From Tissierella creatinophila DSM 6911 (lineage in GTDB: Bacteria > Bacillota > Clostridia > Tissierellales > Tissierellaceae): a stretch of 56,721 nt of DNA. The notes under the pieces are model-generated. The model was given only the letters and a program-made list of their open reading frames with translations. It was not told where the DNA came from and searched no databases. The translations under genes and the position numbers were made by a program. The stretch spans positions 1-56,721 of the forward strand of contig NZ_LTDM01000007.1 in NCBI RefSeq assembly GCF_001940565.1, written 5' to 3'. Below, piece after piece: positions 17,850 through 28,704 of the stretch (position 1 is the first letter of the stretch; each line of letters starts with the position of its first letter).

Positions 17850-19187
17850 ATGGAAACAGGGATGGGACGAATACCTCCTCATAGTATAGAAGCAGAGCAG
17901 TCTGTTTTAGGATCTATGATAATAGATAAAACAGCAATAAATACAGCAATAGAAATAATTCGCCCAGATGACTTTTATAAACAGTCAAATGGTGAAATAT
18001 ATAGTGCTATAATAGATTTATTTAATAAAAACGAACCAGTAGATATAATAACACTTCAAGAAGAATTAAAAAGACGTGGAAGCTTAGAGGCAATAGGTGG
18101 GGTTACTTACCTAGCTAATTTGTCCGGTGGAGTTGCGACAACAGCAAATACTGAATACTACTGTAAGATAGTAGATGAAAAATCAACTCTTCGAAAACTT
18201 ATCACTTCTAGTAATGATATAATTGGAAAAGCCTATGAAGATAGTGAAGATGTAAATATAATAATAGAGGCAGCTGAAAAGAATATCTTTGATATAACAC
18301 AAGGTAGTCAAAGAGAAGGCTTTTCACCTATAAATGAAGTTTTGTTAGATAGTTTTGCAAAGATAGAAGAGATGGCTGCAAACAAGGGAGGACTTACTGG
18401 TCTTACAACAGGTTTTATAGATATGGATATAAAACTATCAGGTCTTCAAAAGTCTGACCTAGTGCTTTTAGCTGCCCGCCCTTCTATGGGTAAAACTGCT
18501 CTTGGAATAAATATGGTAACTAATAGCGCTCTTAAAGCTAAGGCAAAGGTAGCTGTGTTTTCACTTGAGATGAGTAAAGAACAACTTGTTCAAAGGATGA
18601 TAGCAGCTACGGCTCATGTAGATCTTCAAAAGATTATAAGTGGAAGGCTAGATGAAGAAGAATGGTTAAATATAATAAATTCTATGGGCCCTCTTTCTGC
18701 TGCTGAGGTATATATAGATGATACAGCAGGAATCTCTCTTATGGAAATGAAAGCAAAGTGTAGGAGATTAAAAATAGAAAAAGGACTTGATTTAGTTGTT
18801 ATAGACTATTTGCAACTTATGCAAATGGAGGGAAGACAAGAAAGTAGGCAACAAGAAATATCATCTATATCTAGAGGACTTAAAGCTCTTGCAAAAGAGA
18901 TGGATTGTCCTGTAGTAGCCCTTTCTCAACTTTCACGTGCTCCAGAACTTCGTGCAGACCATAGACCTATACTTTCAGACCTTCGTGAGTCTGGAGCTAT
19001 AGAACAGGATGCCGATGTGGTACTGTTTTTATATAGAGATGATTATTATAATGAAGACTCTGAAAAGAAAAATATTGGAGAAGTTATAATAGCAAAACAT
19101 AGAAATGGACCTACAGGAACTTTGGAACTTGTATTTAAAAAGGAATTTACAAAGTTTTTAAACAAAGAAAGTTTTGCAAGTGAATGA
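17850..19187 (+). CDS. dnaB: Replicative DNA helicase DnaB
   Basis: A 445-aa hexameric helicase (called DnaC in Bacillus). The N-terminal primase-binding domain starts IPPHSIEAEQSVLGSMI; the RecA-like domain has Walker A ARPSMGKTAL, Walker B LVVIDYLQLM, and the conserved LSDLRESGAIEQDADVV and IAKHRNGPTGT. ATG 17850 is preferred to TTG 17841, which touches the AGGA site. Last gene of the gdpP-rplI-dnaB run; loader proteins are encoded at 21155 and 22244. Confidence 0.96.
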   Translation: METGMGRIPPHSIEAEQSVLGSMIIDKTAINTAIEIIRPDDFYKQSNGEIYSAIIDLFNKNEPVDIITLQEELKRRGSLEAIGGVTYLANLSGGVATTANTEYYCKIVDEKSTLRKLITSSNDIIGKAYEDSEDVNIIIEAAEKNIFDITQGSQREGFSPINEVLLDSFAKIEEMAANKGGLTGLTTGFIDMDIKLSGLQKSDLVLLAARPSMGKTALGINMVTNSALKAKAKVAVFSLEMSKEQLVQRMIAATAHVDLQKIISGRLDEEEWLNIINSMGPLSAAEVYIDDTAGISLMEMKAKCRRLKIEKGLDLVVIDYLQLMQMEGRQESRQQEISSISRGLKALAKEMDCPVVALSQLSRAPELRADHRPILSDLRESGAIEQDADVVLFLYRDDYYNEDSEKKNIGEVIIAKHRNGPTGTLELVFKKEFTKFLNKESFASE

Positions 19188-19262
19188 TTTTCCTAAAAGT
19201 GTGAAGCTCTTTTCTAATAGGGTATAAAAAGACTAAGTGTTATTAGATAAGGAGGATTTAAA

Positions 19263-20477
19263 ATGGTAGATGATAAGATTTTAGATGTAACAGAAGATGT
19301 AAAATGGATTGGTATACTTGATGAAGGACTGGTAACTTTTGATGTGGTAATGGAAACACAATATGGTACAACTTATAACTCTTATTTTATCGATGCAGAT
19401 AAAAAGACATTGATAGAAACTGCGAAGGAAGACTTTAAAGATATTTATTTAGATAAGCTAGAGAAGGTCGTAGACTATTCTAAGATAGAATATATAGTCT
19501 TAAATCATACAGAGCCGGATCATTCAAGTAATTTAAAACATTTACTATCGTTAGCACCTGGAGCTACAGTTGTAGGAAGCAAATCAGCTATAAGCTTTTT
19601 AAGCCATATGATTGACATTGATTTTAAACAAATGGTGGTAAAGGATGGAGATACATTAGATCTTGGAAATAAAACTCTTAAATTTATAGGAGCACCTTTT
19701 CTACATTGGCCAGATACTATGTATACTTATCTAGTAGAAGATAAAGTTCTCTTTACTTGTGATTCCTTTGGATCACATTTTTGTGACGCGAGAATGTTTG
19801 ATGATTTAGTAGATGACTTTGATGATGCATTTAAGTATTACTTTGATGTTATCCTAAGACCTTTTAGTAATTATATGCTTCAAGCAATAGATAAAATAAA
19901 AGACTTAGATATAGATACTATTTGTCCGGGTCATGGCCCAATACTTAGATCCAACTGGAAGAAATATGTAGAGTGGTCTAAAGAGATGGCAAAGGATACA
20001 GAAGAGGTATGCAAAGAATTAAGAGTATTTATTCCATATGTATCAGCCTATGGAAATACAGGAAAGATGGCTGAAAAAATAGCAGAAGGTATAAAAAAAG
20101 TATCGCCTGAAATAGATGTTACTGTAATGGATATAGAACTTGTGCCTGTAGAAGTTATAGAAAAAGAAGTATATAGAAGTTGTGCATTTATAGTTGGAAG
20201 CCCTACTATAAACCAAAATACACTTCTTCCAATATATACACTTCTTGCAGTTATAAACCCTATTAGAAATAGGGGAAAACTTGCCGGTGCATTTGGATCT
20301 TATGGCTGGAGCGGTGAAGCGGTAAAGATAATACAAGATAATCTTAAAAACCTTAAATTTAAATTATTTGATGAGGAAGGTCTTAAAGTAAACTTTGTTC
20401 CTGATGATAAATCAGATGAAAAGGCAATAAAGTATGGGTTTGAGTTTGGAAAAAGATTATTAGAAAATAGAAAATAA
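19263..20477 (+). CDS. FprA-family flavodiiron protein
   Basis: A 404-aa A-type flavoprotein that reduces oxygen or nitric oxide and protects anaerobes. The metallo-beta-lactamase-like domain has the di-iron ligands H82, E84, D86 and H87 in NHTEPDHSS, then CDSFGSHF and CPGHGPIL; the C-terminal flavodoxin domain has AYGNTGKMAEKIAEGI and GSYGWSGEAVK. No rubredoxin is fused. It stands alone with its own AGGAGG site and terminator. Confidence 0.94.
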   Translation: MVDDKILDVTEDVKWIGILDEGLVTFDVVMETQYGTTYNSYFIDADKKTLIETAKEDFKDIYLDKLEKVVDYSKIEYIVLNHTEPDHSSNLKHLLSLAPGATVVGSKSAISFLSHMIDIDFKQMVVKDGDTLDLGNKTLKFIGAPFLHWPDTMYTYLVEDKVLFTCDSFGSHFCDARMFDDLVDDFDDAFKYYFDVILRPFSNYMLQAIDKIKDLDIDTICPGHGPILRSNWKKYVEWSKEMAKDTEEVCKELRVFIPYVSAYGNTGKMAEKIAEGIKKVSPEIDVTVMDIELVPVEVIEKEVYRSCAFIVGSPTINQNTLLPIYTLLAVINPIRNRGKLAGAFGSYGWSGEAVKIIQDNLKNLKFKLFDEEGLKVNFVPDDKSDEKAIKYGFEFGKRLLENRK

Positions 20478-20513
20478 TTACTTCGGGCCTTACAAGGTCC
20501 GAAGTAAATTTTA
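20478..20513 (+). terminator. Terminator after the flavodiiron gene
   Basis: TTACTTCGGGCCTT (20478-20491) pairs with AAGGTCCGAAGTAA (20494-20507) with one G-U wobble, followed by ATTTTAT. Confidence 0.75.
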
Positions 20514-20530
20514 TCTATAGGAGAAAAGAT

Positions 20531-21133
20531 ATGGAGATAATTGGAGATAGAATAACAATAAGACCTTTAAAAGTGCAAGATGTATTTGATATGAGAAACT
20601 GGGGAGAGCATGAAAACCCTCTTCTTTGGGATTATAATTTTCCAAGTATGTCAGATAGTCAAATTAGAAGATGGTATGATATTAAAACAAAATCATTTTT
20701 TAATAAATATTTTGGAATAAGTTTAAAAGACGGTAGACTAATAGGATATATGGGAATAAAAGAAATAAAATTTTTAAAGAAAGAGTCTACTCTAGGAATA
20801 GTATTTGACCCAAACTTTCTAAATATGGGATATGGTACTGAAACATTAAAGTATTTCTTAGAAAGTTACTTTACTCAAATGAATATGAAAAGGATGTATT
20901 TAGAGGTTGCTGAGTTTAACGCTAGAGCCCAGAGTGTTTATAAAAAGATGGGATTTGAAAACATTGGATATTATTTAGAAGAATTCTTTGATGATGACTT
21001 AGATTTAGACAATTCTTATTATAAAGATGCAAAATATTGCTTTGTAATAAACGGGAAAAAGATATATAATTATATATATAAGATGAAACTTGATAGAGAA
21101 ACTTTTTTTAGTAAAATATCGAGTATTAAGTAA
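20531..21133 (+). CDS. GNAT family N-acetyltransferase (RimJ/RimL type)
   Basis: A 200-aa GNAT protein. The start (RITIRPLKVQDVFDMRNWGE) and the acetyl-CoA loop region (FDPNFLNMGYGTETLKYFLE) match the RimJ/RimL group; the C-terminal motif NARAQSVYKKMGFENIGYY is also typical. The substrate (protein N-terminus or small molecule) is not known. It is followed after 21 bp by the DnaD-like gene. Confidence 0.87.
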   Translation: MEIIGDRITIRPLKVQDVFDMRNWGEHENPLLWDYNFPSMSDSQIRRWYDIKTKSFFNKYFGISLKDGRLIGYMGIKEIKFLKKESTLGIVFDPNFLNMGYGTETLKYFLESYFTQMNMKRMYLEVAEFNARAQSVYKKMGFENIGYYLEEFFDDDLDLDNSYYKDAKYCFVINGKKIYNYIYKMKLDRETFFSKISSIK

Positions 21134-21154
21134 CTTAGGTGGAGTTGATTATAG

Positions 21155-22243
21155 ATGAGTTTTGTTTTACAAACTACAGATATGGATTTAGGAGATACTC
21201 CTATTGAAAATATATTTATAAATGATTATATGCCAATGGCAAATGGAACTTATGTAAAAGTTTATTTACTTGGATATAAATATGCTCATGATAGAGATAT
21301 AAATATAGAGGTAAATAACACAACTATTTCAAAACATTTAGATATTCCTTTAGAAGATGTCCTAAGATCATGGGATTTTTGGGAAGAAAAGGGAATCATA
21401 GAAAAGATTAGACCGGAGAACACTAGGAACGTAAACTATGAAGTAAAGTTTTTAAACTTAAAGCAATTATACATAAAAAACAATATAAATCTTTGGTTAG
21501 AAGATGATAGTTTAGCAAAGACATATGTATATAATACTCGTGACCTTGTAGATGCAAACAAAGTTCCCGAGATAAATAATATGTTTAACAATATAGACCA
21601 TATTTTAAGAAAACAAACTGTACCAGGTGAAAAAAAGAAAATACTAGATTGGATTCATGACTATAATATGAACCCTGATGTAATAGAAAAAGCTGTTTAT
21701 TATTCTGTAGAGAGAAGAGGAGTAAAAAATCTTCCTTATATAGAGGCTATAGTTAGAAACTGGTATAATGATGGACTGACAAATATGGAAGCACTTATGA
21801 ATCACTTTAAAGAAAGTGATGAAAAGTACTATAGATATCAAAGAGTAATGAAAGCTCTAGGACTAGATAAAAGGCCTATGAGAGATGAAGAGAGAAAATT
21901 AATAGATATATGGTTTGAAAAATGGAAGTTTACTCTTGAACTAGCACTTCATGGATGTGAACAAGACAAAAACCCTACCCCTAGCGTTAGCTATGTAAAT
22001 GGAATACTTAGATCTTGGAATGAAAAGGGAATAAAAACTATAGAAGATATTGAAGTATTAGATAAGAGAAAAGAAAATCCAAAGACAAGTGGTGCAAAAA
22101 AGCAAGTTAAAAAAGCTCAGGCAAGTGTAACCCGATTTCACAACTTTGAACAGAGAACAGATAAATATAGTTCTGCTCAATTAGAAGATATAGCTAGAAA
22201 GAAGAGAGATGCTTACAGTCAAAGGGCTAAAGGTGATGCTTAG
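21155..22243 (+). CDS. DnaD-domain replication protein
   Basis: A 362-aa protein: N-terminal winged-helix part (about 20-110) and two DnaD/DnaB2 domains with the repeating motif YIEAIVRNWYNDGL (about 192) and YVNGILRSWNEKGI (about 280). A lysine- and glutamine-rich tail follows. Such proteins help load the replicative helicase. The stop is followed directly by the ATP-dependent loader gene, so the two should act together in initiation or restart. Confidence 0.9.
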   Translation: MSFVLQTTDMDLGDTPIENIFINDYMPMANGTYVKVYLLGYKYAHDRDINIEVNNTTISKHLDIPLEDVLRSWDFWEEKGIIEKIRPENTRNVNYEVKFLNLKQLYIKNNINLWLEDDSLAKTYVYNTRDLVDANKVPEINNMFNNIDHILRKQTVPGEKKKILDWIHDYNMNPDVIEKAVYYSVERRGVKNLPYIEAIVRNWYNDGLTNMEALMNHFKESDEKYYRYQRVMKALGLDKRPMRDEERKLIDIWFEKWKFTLELALHGCEQDKNPTPSVSYVNGILRSWNEKGIKTIEDIEVLDKRKENPKTSGAKKQVKKAQASVTRFHNFEQRTDKYSSAQLEDIARKKRDAYSQRAKGDA

Positions 22244-23221
22244 ATGTATAAAGATATATTAAAATCTATTCATTTAGATTATGAAAAGAAAAGAGATGAA
22301 GAGGAAAGACTTCAAAGAATGAGGGTTCAAGAAATATATAGAAAGATCCCGGCTATAAAGAGAATTGATGAAGATATATTTAAAATAGGTTTAGATATGG
22401 CAAAGTTTATAATAGTAAACCCTCAAGGCTATAAAGATGATATAGAAAAAGCTAGGAGAAAAATAGAAAAGTTAAAGATGGAAAAGGCATTTTTACTTAC
22501 TGAATCAAATATTGATCCAGAGTATATTGAAAAAAATTATACTTGTAAAACCTGTAATGACACAGGGTATCTGGAGAATGGTAGAAAGTGTAGTTGTTTA
22601 AAACAAAGACTTGTTTCAAAAGCATATAAGATGAGTAATATAGAGACAAATCTATTAAAAGATAATTTTAAAAACTTTGATATAAATATATTTAAGGATG
22701 AACCTTTTGAAGATGAAACTATGACGCCTCGTGAAAACATGATAGATATAATAGGTATATCAGAAGGATTTATAGGAAACTTTGATGAAAATAATGAAGA
22801 CAATCTACTGTTTTATGGAACTACAGGTCTTGGTAAGACATTTCTTTGTTCATGTATTGCAAAGGCACTAATAGATAAGGACAAGATAGTGGTATATCAG
22901 ACAGCTTTTACTATACTTGATATACTTGAGCGAAAAAGATTTGGCAAAGATAGAGACAAAAACTCATATGAATATGATCTCCTATTTGATGCAGATCTAC
23001 TTATAATAGATGATCTAGGTACTGAAGTAACAAACACATTTACAAATGCAGAAATATTTAATATAGTAAATACTAGAATTATAAAGGGAAAGAAGACAAT
23101 TATATCGACAAATCTAACTCCAAAGGAAATCTCTGAAATCTATACAGATAGAATTTTTTCTAGAATCCTACAAAAATTTATACCTCTAAAGTTTTATGGA
23201 GAAGATTTAAGATGGGAATAG
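22244..23221 (+). CDS. DnaC/DnaI-like helicase loader ATPase
   Basis: A 325-aa AAA+ protein. A coiled N-terminal part (1-80) precedes a zinc-binding CKTCNDTGYLENGRKCSC (residues about 99-117), then Walker A GTTGLGKTFLCSCIAKAL, Walker B LLIIDDLGTE and a sensor STNLTP. This is the layout of DnaI-type loaders rather than IS21 IstB. It starts right after the DnaD-like stop (TAGATG). Confidence 0.92.
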   Translation: MYKDILKSIHLDYEKKRDEEERLQRMRVQEIYRKIPAIKRIDEDIFKIGLDMAKFIIVNPQGYKDDIEKARRKIEKLKMEKAFLLTESNIDPEYIEKNYTCKTCNDTGYLENGRKCSCLKQRLVSKAYKMSNIETNLLKDNFKNFDINIFKDEPFEDETMTPRENMIDIIGISEGFIGNFDENNEDNLLFYGTTGLGKTFLCSCIAKALIDKDKIVVYQTAFTILDILERKRFGKDRDKNSYEYDLLFDADLLIIDDLGTEVTNTFTNAEIFNIVNTRIIKGKKTIISTNLTPKEISEIYTDRIFSRILQKFIPLKFYGEDLRWE

Positions 23222-23255
23222 TAAATTTAAAAAATATATTTAAGGGGATAGAATA

Positions 23256-24275
23256 GTGGAGAATAATCAAACTGGAATAAGAGGATATTTTATAAAGGTG
23301 TTAAATGGAATGGCTTTAGGACTTTTTGCTTCTTTACTTATAGGTCTCATTATAAAACAAATAGGAACTTTCTTTGGATTAGAAACACTTATAGTATTTG
23401 GTAATATCTCACAAAAACTTATGGGTCCAGCTATAGGTGCAGGAGTAGCTTTTAGTGTAGGAGCGCCTCCTCTTGGAATATTTGCTTCAATAGTGGCAGG
23501 TACCATTGGGGCAGGTAGTATAACATTTGATGGACAATTGGCTATGATAAATATTGGAGAGCCTGTTGGGGCTTTTATAGCATCTCTTGCAGGGGCTGAA
23601 AGCTCCAAGCTTATAAGTGGAAAGACAAAGGTAGATATAGTTCTTGTACCTATAACTACTATTCTTATAGGAGGATTTATTGGAAAGTTTGTAGCACCAT
23701 ATATGACAAGCTTTATGGACTATATAGGAAGATTTATAAATATGGCAACACAGCTTCATCCTATACCTATGGGTATTATAATTTCAGTGGTTATGGGTAT
23801 GATTTTAACCCTTCCTATAAGTTCAGCAGCTATTGCAATATCCCTAAAACTATCTGGTATAGCAGCTGGTGCAAGTGTTGTTGGATGTGCATGTAATATG
23901 ATAGGTTTTGCGGTTATTTCTTATAGGGAAAATGGTTTTGGTGGATTTTTAGCTCAAGGTATTGGTACTTCTATGCTTCAAGTTCCTAATATAATAAGAA
24001 ATCCACTAATTTGGATTCCAGCTATAGTTTCTTCTGCAATCTTAGGGCCTATATCTACTTTTGTCTTAAAGATGGAGTCCAACATGATAGGTGCTGGAAT
24101 GGGTACAAGTGGATTTGTAGGTCAGTTTGGAGTAATAGACTCAATGGGTTCATCATCAAATGTTTTGATTATGATTCTTTTTATGCACTTTATCTTCCCA
24201 GCTATAATATCTTATACTGTTTATAAATGGATGAGGAAAAAAAGATATATAAGAGATGGAGATCTGACACTTTAA
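23256..24275 (+). CDS. PTS EIIC-like membrane protein (PTS_EIIC_2 type)
   Basis: A 339-aa integral membrane protein with eight to ten helices, rich in Gly/Ala (MGPAIGAGVAFSVGAPPLGI; ISSAAIAISLKLSGIAAGAS). It resembles the stand-alone PTS_EIIC_2 family, which lacks IIA/IIB domains and has no proven sugar. A GTG start follows AAGGGG. It ends 15 bases before glpK, so a link to glycerol or polyol uptake is possible, but this is inference from position. Confidence 0.78.
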   Translation: MENNQTGIRGYFIKVLNGMALGLFASLLIGLIIKQIGTFFGLETLIVFGNISQKLMGPAIGAGVAFSVGAPPLGIFASIVAGTIGAGSITFDGQLAMINIGEPVGAFIASLAGAESSKLISGKTKVDIVLVPITTILIGGFIGKFVAPYMTSFMDYIGRFINMATQLHPIPMGIIISVVMGMILTLPISSAAIAISLKLSGIAAGASVVGCACNMIGFAVISYRENGFGGFLAQGIGTSMLQVPNIIRNPLIWIPAIVSSAILGPISTFVLKMESNMIGAGMGTSGFVGQFGVIDSMGSSSNVLIMILFMHFIFPAIISYTVYKWMRKKRYIRDGDLTL

Positions 24276-25790
<1,515 letters not shown>

Positions 25791-25795
25791 CATGG

Positions 25796-25832
25796 AAAAA
25801 AAAGACAAGATTTTTAATCTTGTCTTTTTTTT
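25796..25832. terminator. Bidirectional terminator between glpK and the LTA synthase-like gene
   Basis: AGACAAGATT (25803-25812) pairs with AATCTTGTCT (25816-25825), flanked by A8 and T8 so that it works from both sides. The minus-strand gene's stop codon touches the T run. Confidence 0.88.
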
Positions 25833-27822
25833 ATTCACTCAATATCTCTATTTCTTTACCATCTATAACTTTTGTTTTAGTAGTTTCATTTTTTAAAAAT
25901 TCTTTATAATATTTTATTAAATCATTATTTATTATATTGGAAGAAAGTTCTAATCTCTGTTCTATTCTCTCTATCACTGGTGTAATATCCTCATCTAAAT
26001 CTTCTCTTACTAATAGTTCATTAGTTTTAATATCATAGAGTTCTGAAGTTGATGAAGAGTAATAGTAGTCTTTATCTATAAAGCTTCCATCAGGGAATGC
26101 TACTGTATTTTCTTCTACATTAAATATATCTTTTCCCATTTGATAAGGATTAAATACTCCAAGCATATTTGAAATCGTTGGAAGAACATCTACCATTCCT
26201 ATTGGTTCTTCAACTTTTTTTGCTAAAGATCCATCTTTAGACCAAATTATAAGTGGAGTTTTTCTTACTTGTTTTAAATAAGAGTTATTTACTTTAATAT
26301 AATTTGGATCATCTTTGGCTAATACTGTATCAGTATCTTTATCATAGTTATAGATTTTCTCATAATCTTCAGTTGAAATCTTAGCATGGTGATCACCATA
26401 TATCAATATAACCGCATTTTCTAAAAGTCCTTCTTTATCCATTTCTTCTACAAAGACCTGTAGGGACTTATCTGCGTAGTTAAAAGATTTTAGATAATTA
26501 GATATATCACTTCCTTCTAAATAACCAGTATCGAATTCTCCATAAGTCTTTAAATCATCAAAAGGATAATGATTTGAAAGAGAAATAAGTTTTGCCATAA
26601 TAGGCTTCTTCTTTTCTTCTTTTATCTTTTTTATCTTTTGAACAGATTGCTTGTAGAATGACTCATCACTAAGACCAAGCCCAACTTCTTCATCTATCTC
26701 ATAACTATCTTTGCTTACAAATTCTTGATAACCAAGATTTTCATGCATTATATCTCTATTCCAAAAGTCTCCGTTGTTACCATGCATACTCATTGTATAA
26801 TAATCTTTTTCATTTAATAACTTTTGAATTGATTCATACTCTTTATTACTATGGTCTATAAAAACTGTACCATTATTTATAGGATATAGTGAAGTATTAA
26901 AGGTAAACTCTGAGTCACTACTAGTACCTATAGAATGTTGAGGATAAAAGTTATTAAAGAACAATCCCTCTTTTGATAATTTGTTTAAGAAAGGAGTAAC
27001 TTCTCCATCTCCAAATGATAAATCCATAGCAAAATTTTGTGCACTTTCATAGTGAATTACATATATATCTTTTCCTTCTAATATACCTGTATACTCATTT
27101 TCTATTCTTGAACTATTATTTTCATCTACTAAACCTTTTAGTGCTTCATTAAAATCTCCAGGATTTACTTTAGTAGGTTTAGGTACAAATGCAGATTTAA
27201 CTATATCTGCTGTAGCATAAGAATATATACCAAGTTCTTCTACAAGGTAAGATCTATTCCATTGTTTTTTAAGTCTACTAAAATCACTTGATGTTAGTGT
27301 AAGAGATACCATTAGAAGCATTACTGTTCCAAGTACAAATGGTCTTATAACCTGTCTTTTACATACTTTTCCTTCTGGCTTTTCAAAATAACCTTTCTTT
27401 TTAAGTCTTTTAAAAGCTATTATCAAAAGCACAGTTGGAATAACAAATAGCAATACCTTTATATCCAAAGTTTCTGTAACACTATTTTTCATCTTTCCAA
27501 GTTGTTTAGCTTGATTAAAAAGTGTAACAGATATAAACGAGTTAAAATGTGTATAATATAAGTAATTTGCTGCACTTAAAAAACTAAATACCCCAGACAG
27601 AATAATATAGACATAGTTTCTGTTTTTATAGGATAAAAACAGAGCAAGTATACTTATAATAAGTATCATAGAGATACTTGTAACAATTGGCTTTAATTTA
27701 AATACTCCTCCTATAGTAAGAGCTCTTAGAACTAAGTCATTAAATATTCCTCCAAGAACTAGTAATACTAATATAATATTGTTTTTAAAATTTCCATAAA
27801 CTTTTCTTTTTTTGTTTTCCAT
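25831..27822 (-). CDS. LTA synthase-family membrane sulfatase-type protein
   Basis: A 663-aa protein with five N-terminal membrane helices (about 12-195) and an extracellular sulfatase-fold domain. The catalytic threonine is residue 300 in GTSSDSEF, the same number as in staphylococcal LtaS; VIHYESAQNF (metal ligand Glu), LSNHYPF and YGDHH complete the manganese site. Family members transfer glycerol-phosphate from phosphatidylglycerol to build lipoteichoic acid. A related exporter role cannot be excluded. It is convergent with glpK. Confidence 0.92.
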   Translation of the reverse strand: MENKKRKVYGNFKNNIILVLLVLGGIFNDLVLRALTIGGVFKLKPIVTSISMILIISILALFLSYKNRNYVYIILSGVFSFLSAANYLYYTHFNSFISVTLFNQAKQLGKMKNSVTETLDIKVLLFVIPTVLLIIAFKRLKKKGYFEKPEGKVCKRQVIRPFVLGTVMLLMVSLTLTSSDFSRLKKQWNRSYLVEELGIYSYATADIVKSAFVPKPTKVNPGDFNEALKGLVDENNSSRIENEYTGILEGKDIYVIHYESAQNFAMDLSFGDGEVTPFLNKLSKEGLFFNNFYPQHSIGTSSDSEFTFNTSLYPINNGTVFIDHSNKEYESIQKLLNEKDYYTMSMHGNNGDFWNRDIMHENLGYQEFVSKDSYEIDEEVGLGLSDESFYKQSVQKIKKIKEEKKKPIMAKLISLSNHYPFDDLKTYGEFDTGYLEGSDISNYLKSFNYADKSLQVFVEEMDKEGLLENAVILIYGDHHAKISTEDYEKIYNYDKDTDTVLAKDDPNYIKVNNSYLKQVRKTPLIIWSKDGSLAKKVEEPIGMVDVLPTISNMLGVFNPYQMGKDIFNVEENTVAFPDGSFIDKDYYYSSSTSELYDIKTNELLVREDLDEDITPVIERIEQRLELSSNIINNDLIKYYKEFLKNETTKTKVIDGKEIEILSE

Positions 27823-27969
27823 TTATACCCCTCTTTTTCTTTTTACTAATCTTACAAGCTACACTAATATATTAGATTAAATCTTCTTTTATTCTTAAAT
27901 AGAACTATATAATAAGAAGATTACACATAGATTAAAGTCGCCTTACAAATTAGTAAGATTAAACAAACA

Positions 27970-28323
27970 TTAAATCTTATTTACTTTTCTAGTTGAGATA
28001 ACATTTATACCAGTATTCATTATATCTTCTATTATAATAGCACCTTTAGATACAGGGGCCTTTACTCTAGTATTTTCTATTATCTCTATAAATTTATCTT
28101 TTAGATAACTTGGTACTATATCATCAGTTTTGACATGTAATCTACTCATAGGGCCACTATCTAAAAGCACTCTGGAAAAAACCACTCTTGATGGCTCGGT
28201 CATTTCTTTTAATGCATATTTTTGTCCTTGTGGGCATCTATTGCCGCTTACTTTATAGGAATTATCTTCTTTGTTTTCTTCTATGTTTAACTCACACTTC
28301 ATAGGACATATTTGACATTGCAT
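27970..28323 (-). CDS. DUF1667 family cysteine-rich protein
   Basis: A 117-aa protein with an N-terminal metal or Fe-S cysteine cluster: CQICPMKCELN, then a fourth cysteine in GNRCPQGQKYA, followed by EPSRVVFSRVLLDSGPMSRL and the C-terminal KAPVSKGAII. DUF1667 usually sits in glp operons beside anaerobic glycerol-3-phosphate oxidation genes; here it is alone. The ATG at 28323 follows AAGGTG by nine bases and is preferred to an upstream TTG at 28347. Confidence 0.88.
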   Translation of the reverse strand: MQCQICPMKCELNIEENKEDNSYKVSGNRCPQGQKYALKEMTEPSRVVFSRVLLDSGPMSRLHVKTDDIVPSYLKDKFIEIIENTRVKAPVSKGAIIIEDIMNTGINVISTRKVNKI

Positions 28324-28438
28324 AATATTATTCACCTTCTCTAACAAATAGGTATACCAGCATCAAGATATATTATACCATATATTTTAAATGAAAAATG
28401 TTTTTTTATAAAAAAAATATAATTTTTTAGAAAATTGG

Positions 28439-28467
28439 TTGATAATTTAGTTAATTTGAGTTATACT
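28439..28467 (+). promoter_or_regulatory. Promoter of serS
   Basis: TTGATA (28439-28444), 17-bp spacer, TATACT (28462-28467), just before the T-box leader. A second -10-like TATAAT lies at 28472. Confidence 0.7.
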
Positions 28468-28479
28468 ATATTATAATTA

Positions 28480-28674
28480 AATATTGTAGCGAAGAAGGGA
28501 ATAAGTAAAAAAACGAACTTTTAAGAGAGCCAATGCGTGGTGAAAATTGGTAAGTAAATTTTTTGAATCCATCCTGGAGCTAGTAATCTTTTAAGTGAAC
28601 TTTAAAAAGGTTAATTAGGGTGGCAACGCGGGCTTTACTCTCGTCCCTACTATGGGAAGCGGGGGTATTTTTTG
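28480..28674 (+). promoter_or_regulatory. Seryl T-box riboswitch
   Basis: The T-box consensus AGGGTGGCAACGCGGG is at 28617-28632, with the antiterminator bulge GGCA that reads the uncharged tRNA end. The likely specifier is TCC (28568-28570, in GAATCCATCC), a serine codon, which fits serS downstream. The terminator hairpin and U-rich tail end near 28674. Low charged tRNA-Ser should allow read-through into serS. The 28324-28480 stretch before it is AT-rich and holds only the promoter. Confidence 0.92.
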
Positions 28675-28704
28675 TTTTTTGATAAAAATAGGAGGTTTTT
28701 AAAA

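Noticed and set aside
22244..23221. IstB-type transposition ATPase
   Set aside because: The zinc motif CxxC...CxC, the coiled N-terminus and coupling to a DnaD-like gene fit a DnaI/DnaC helicase loader, not an insertion sequence.
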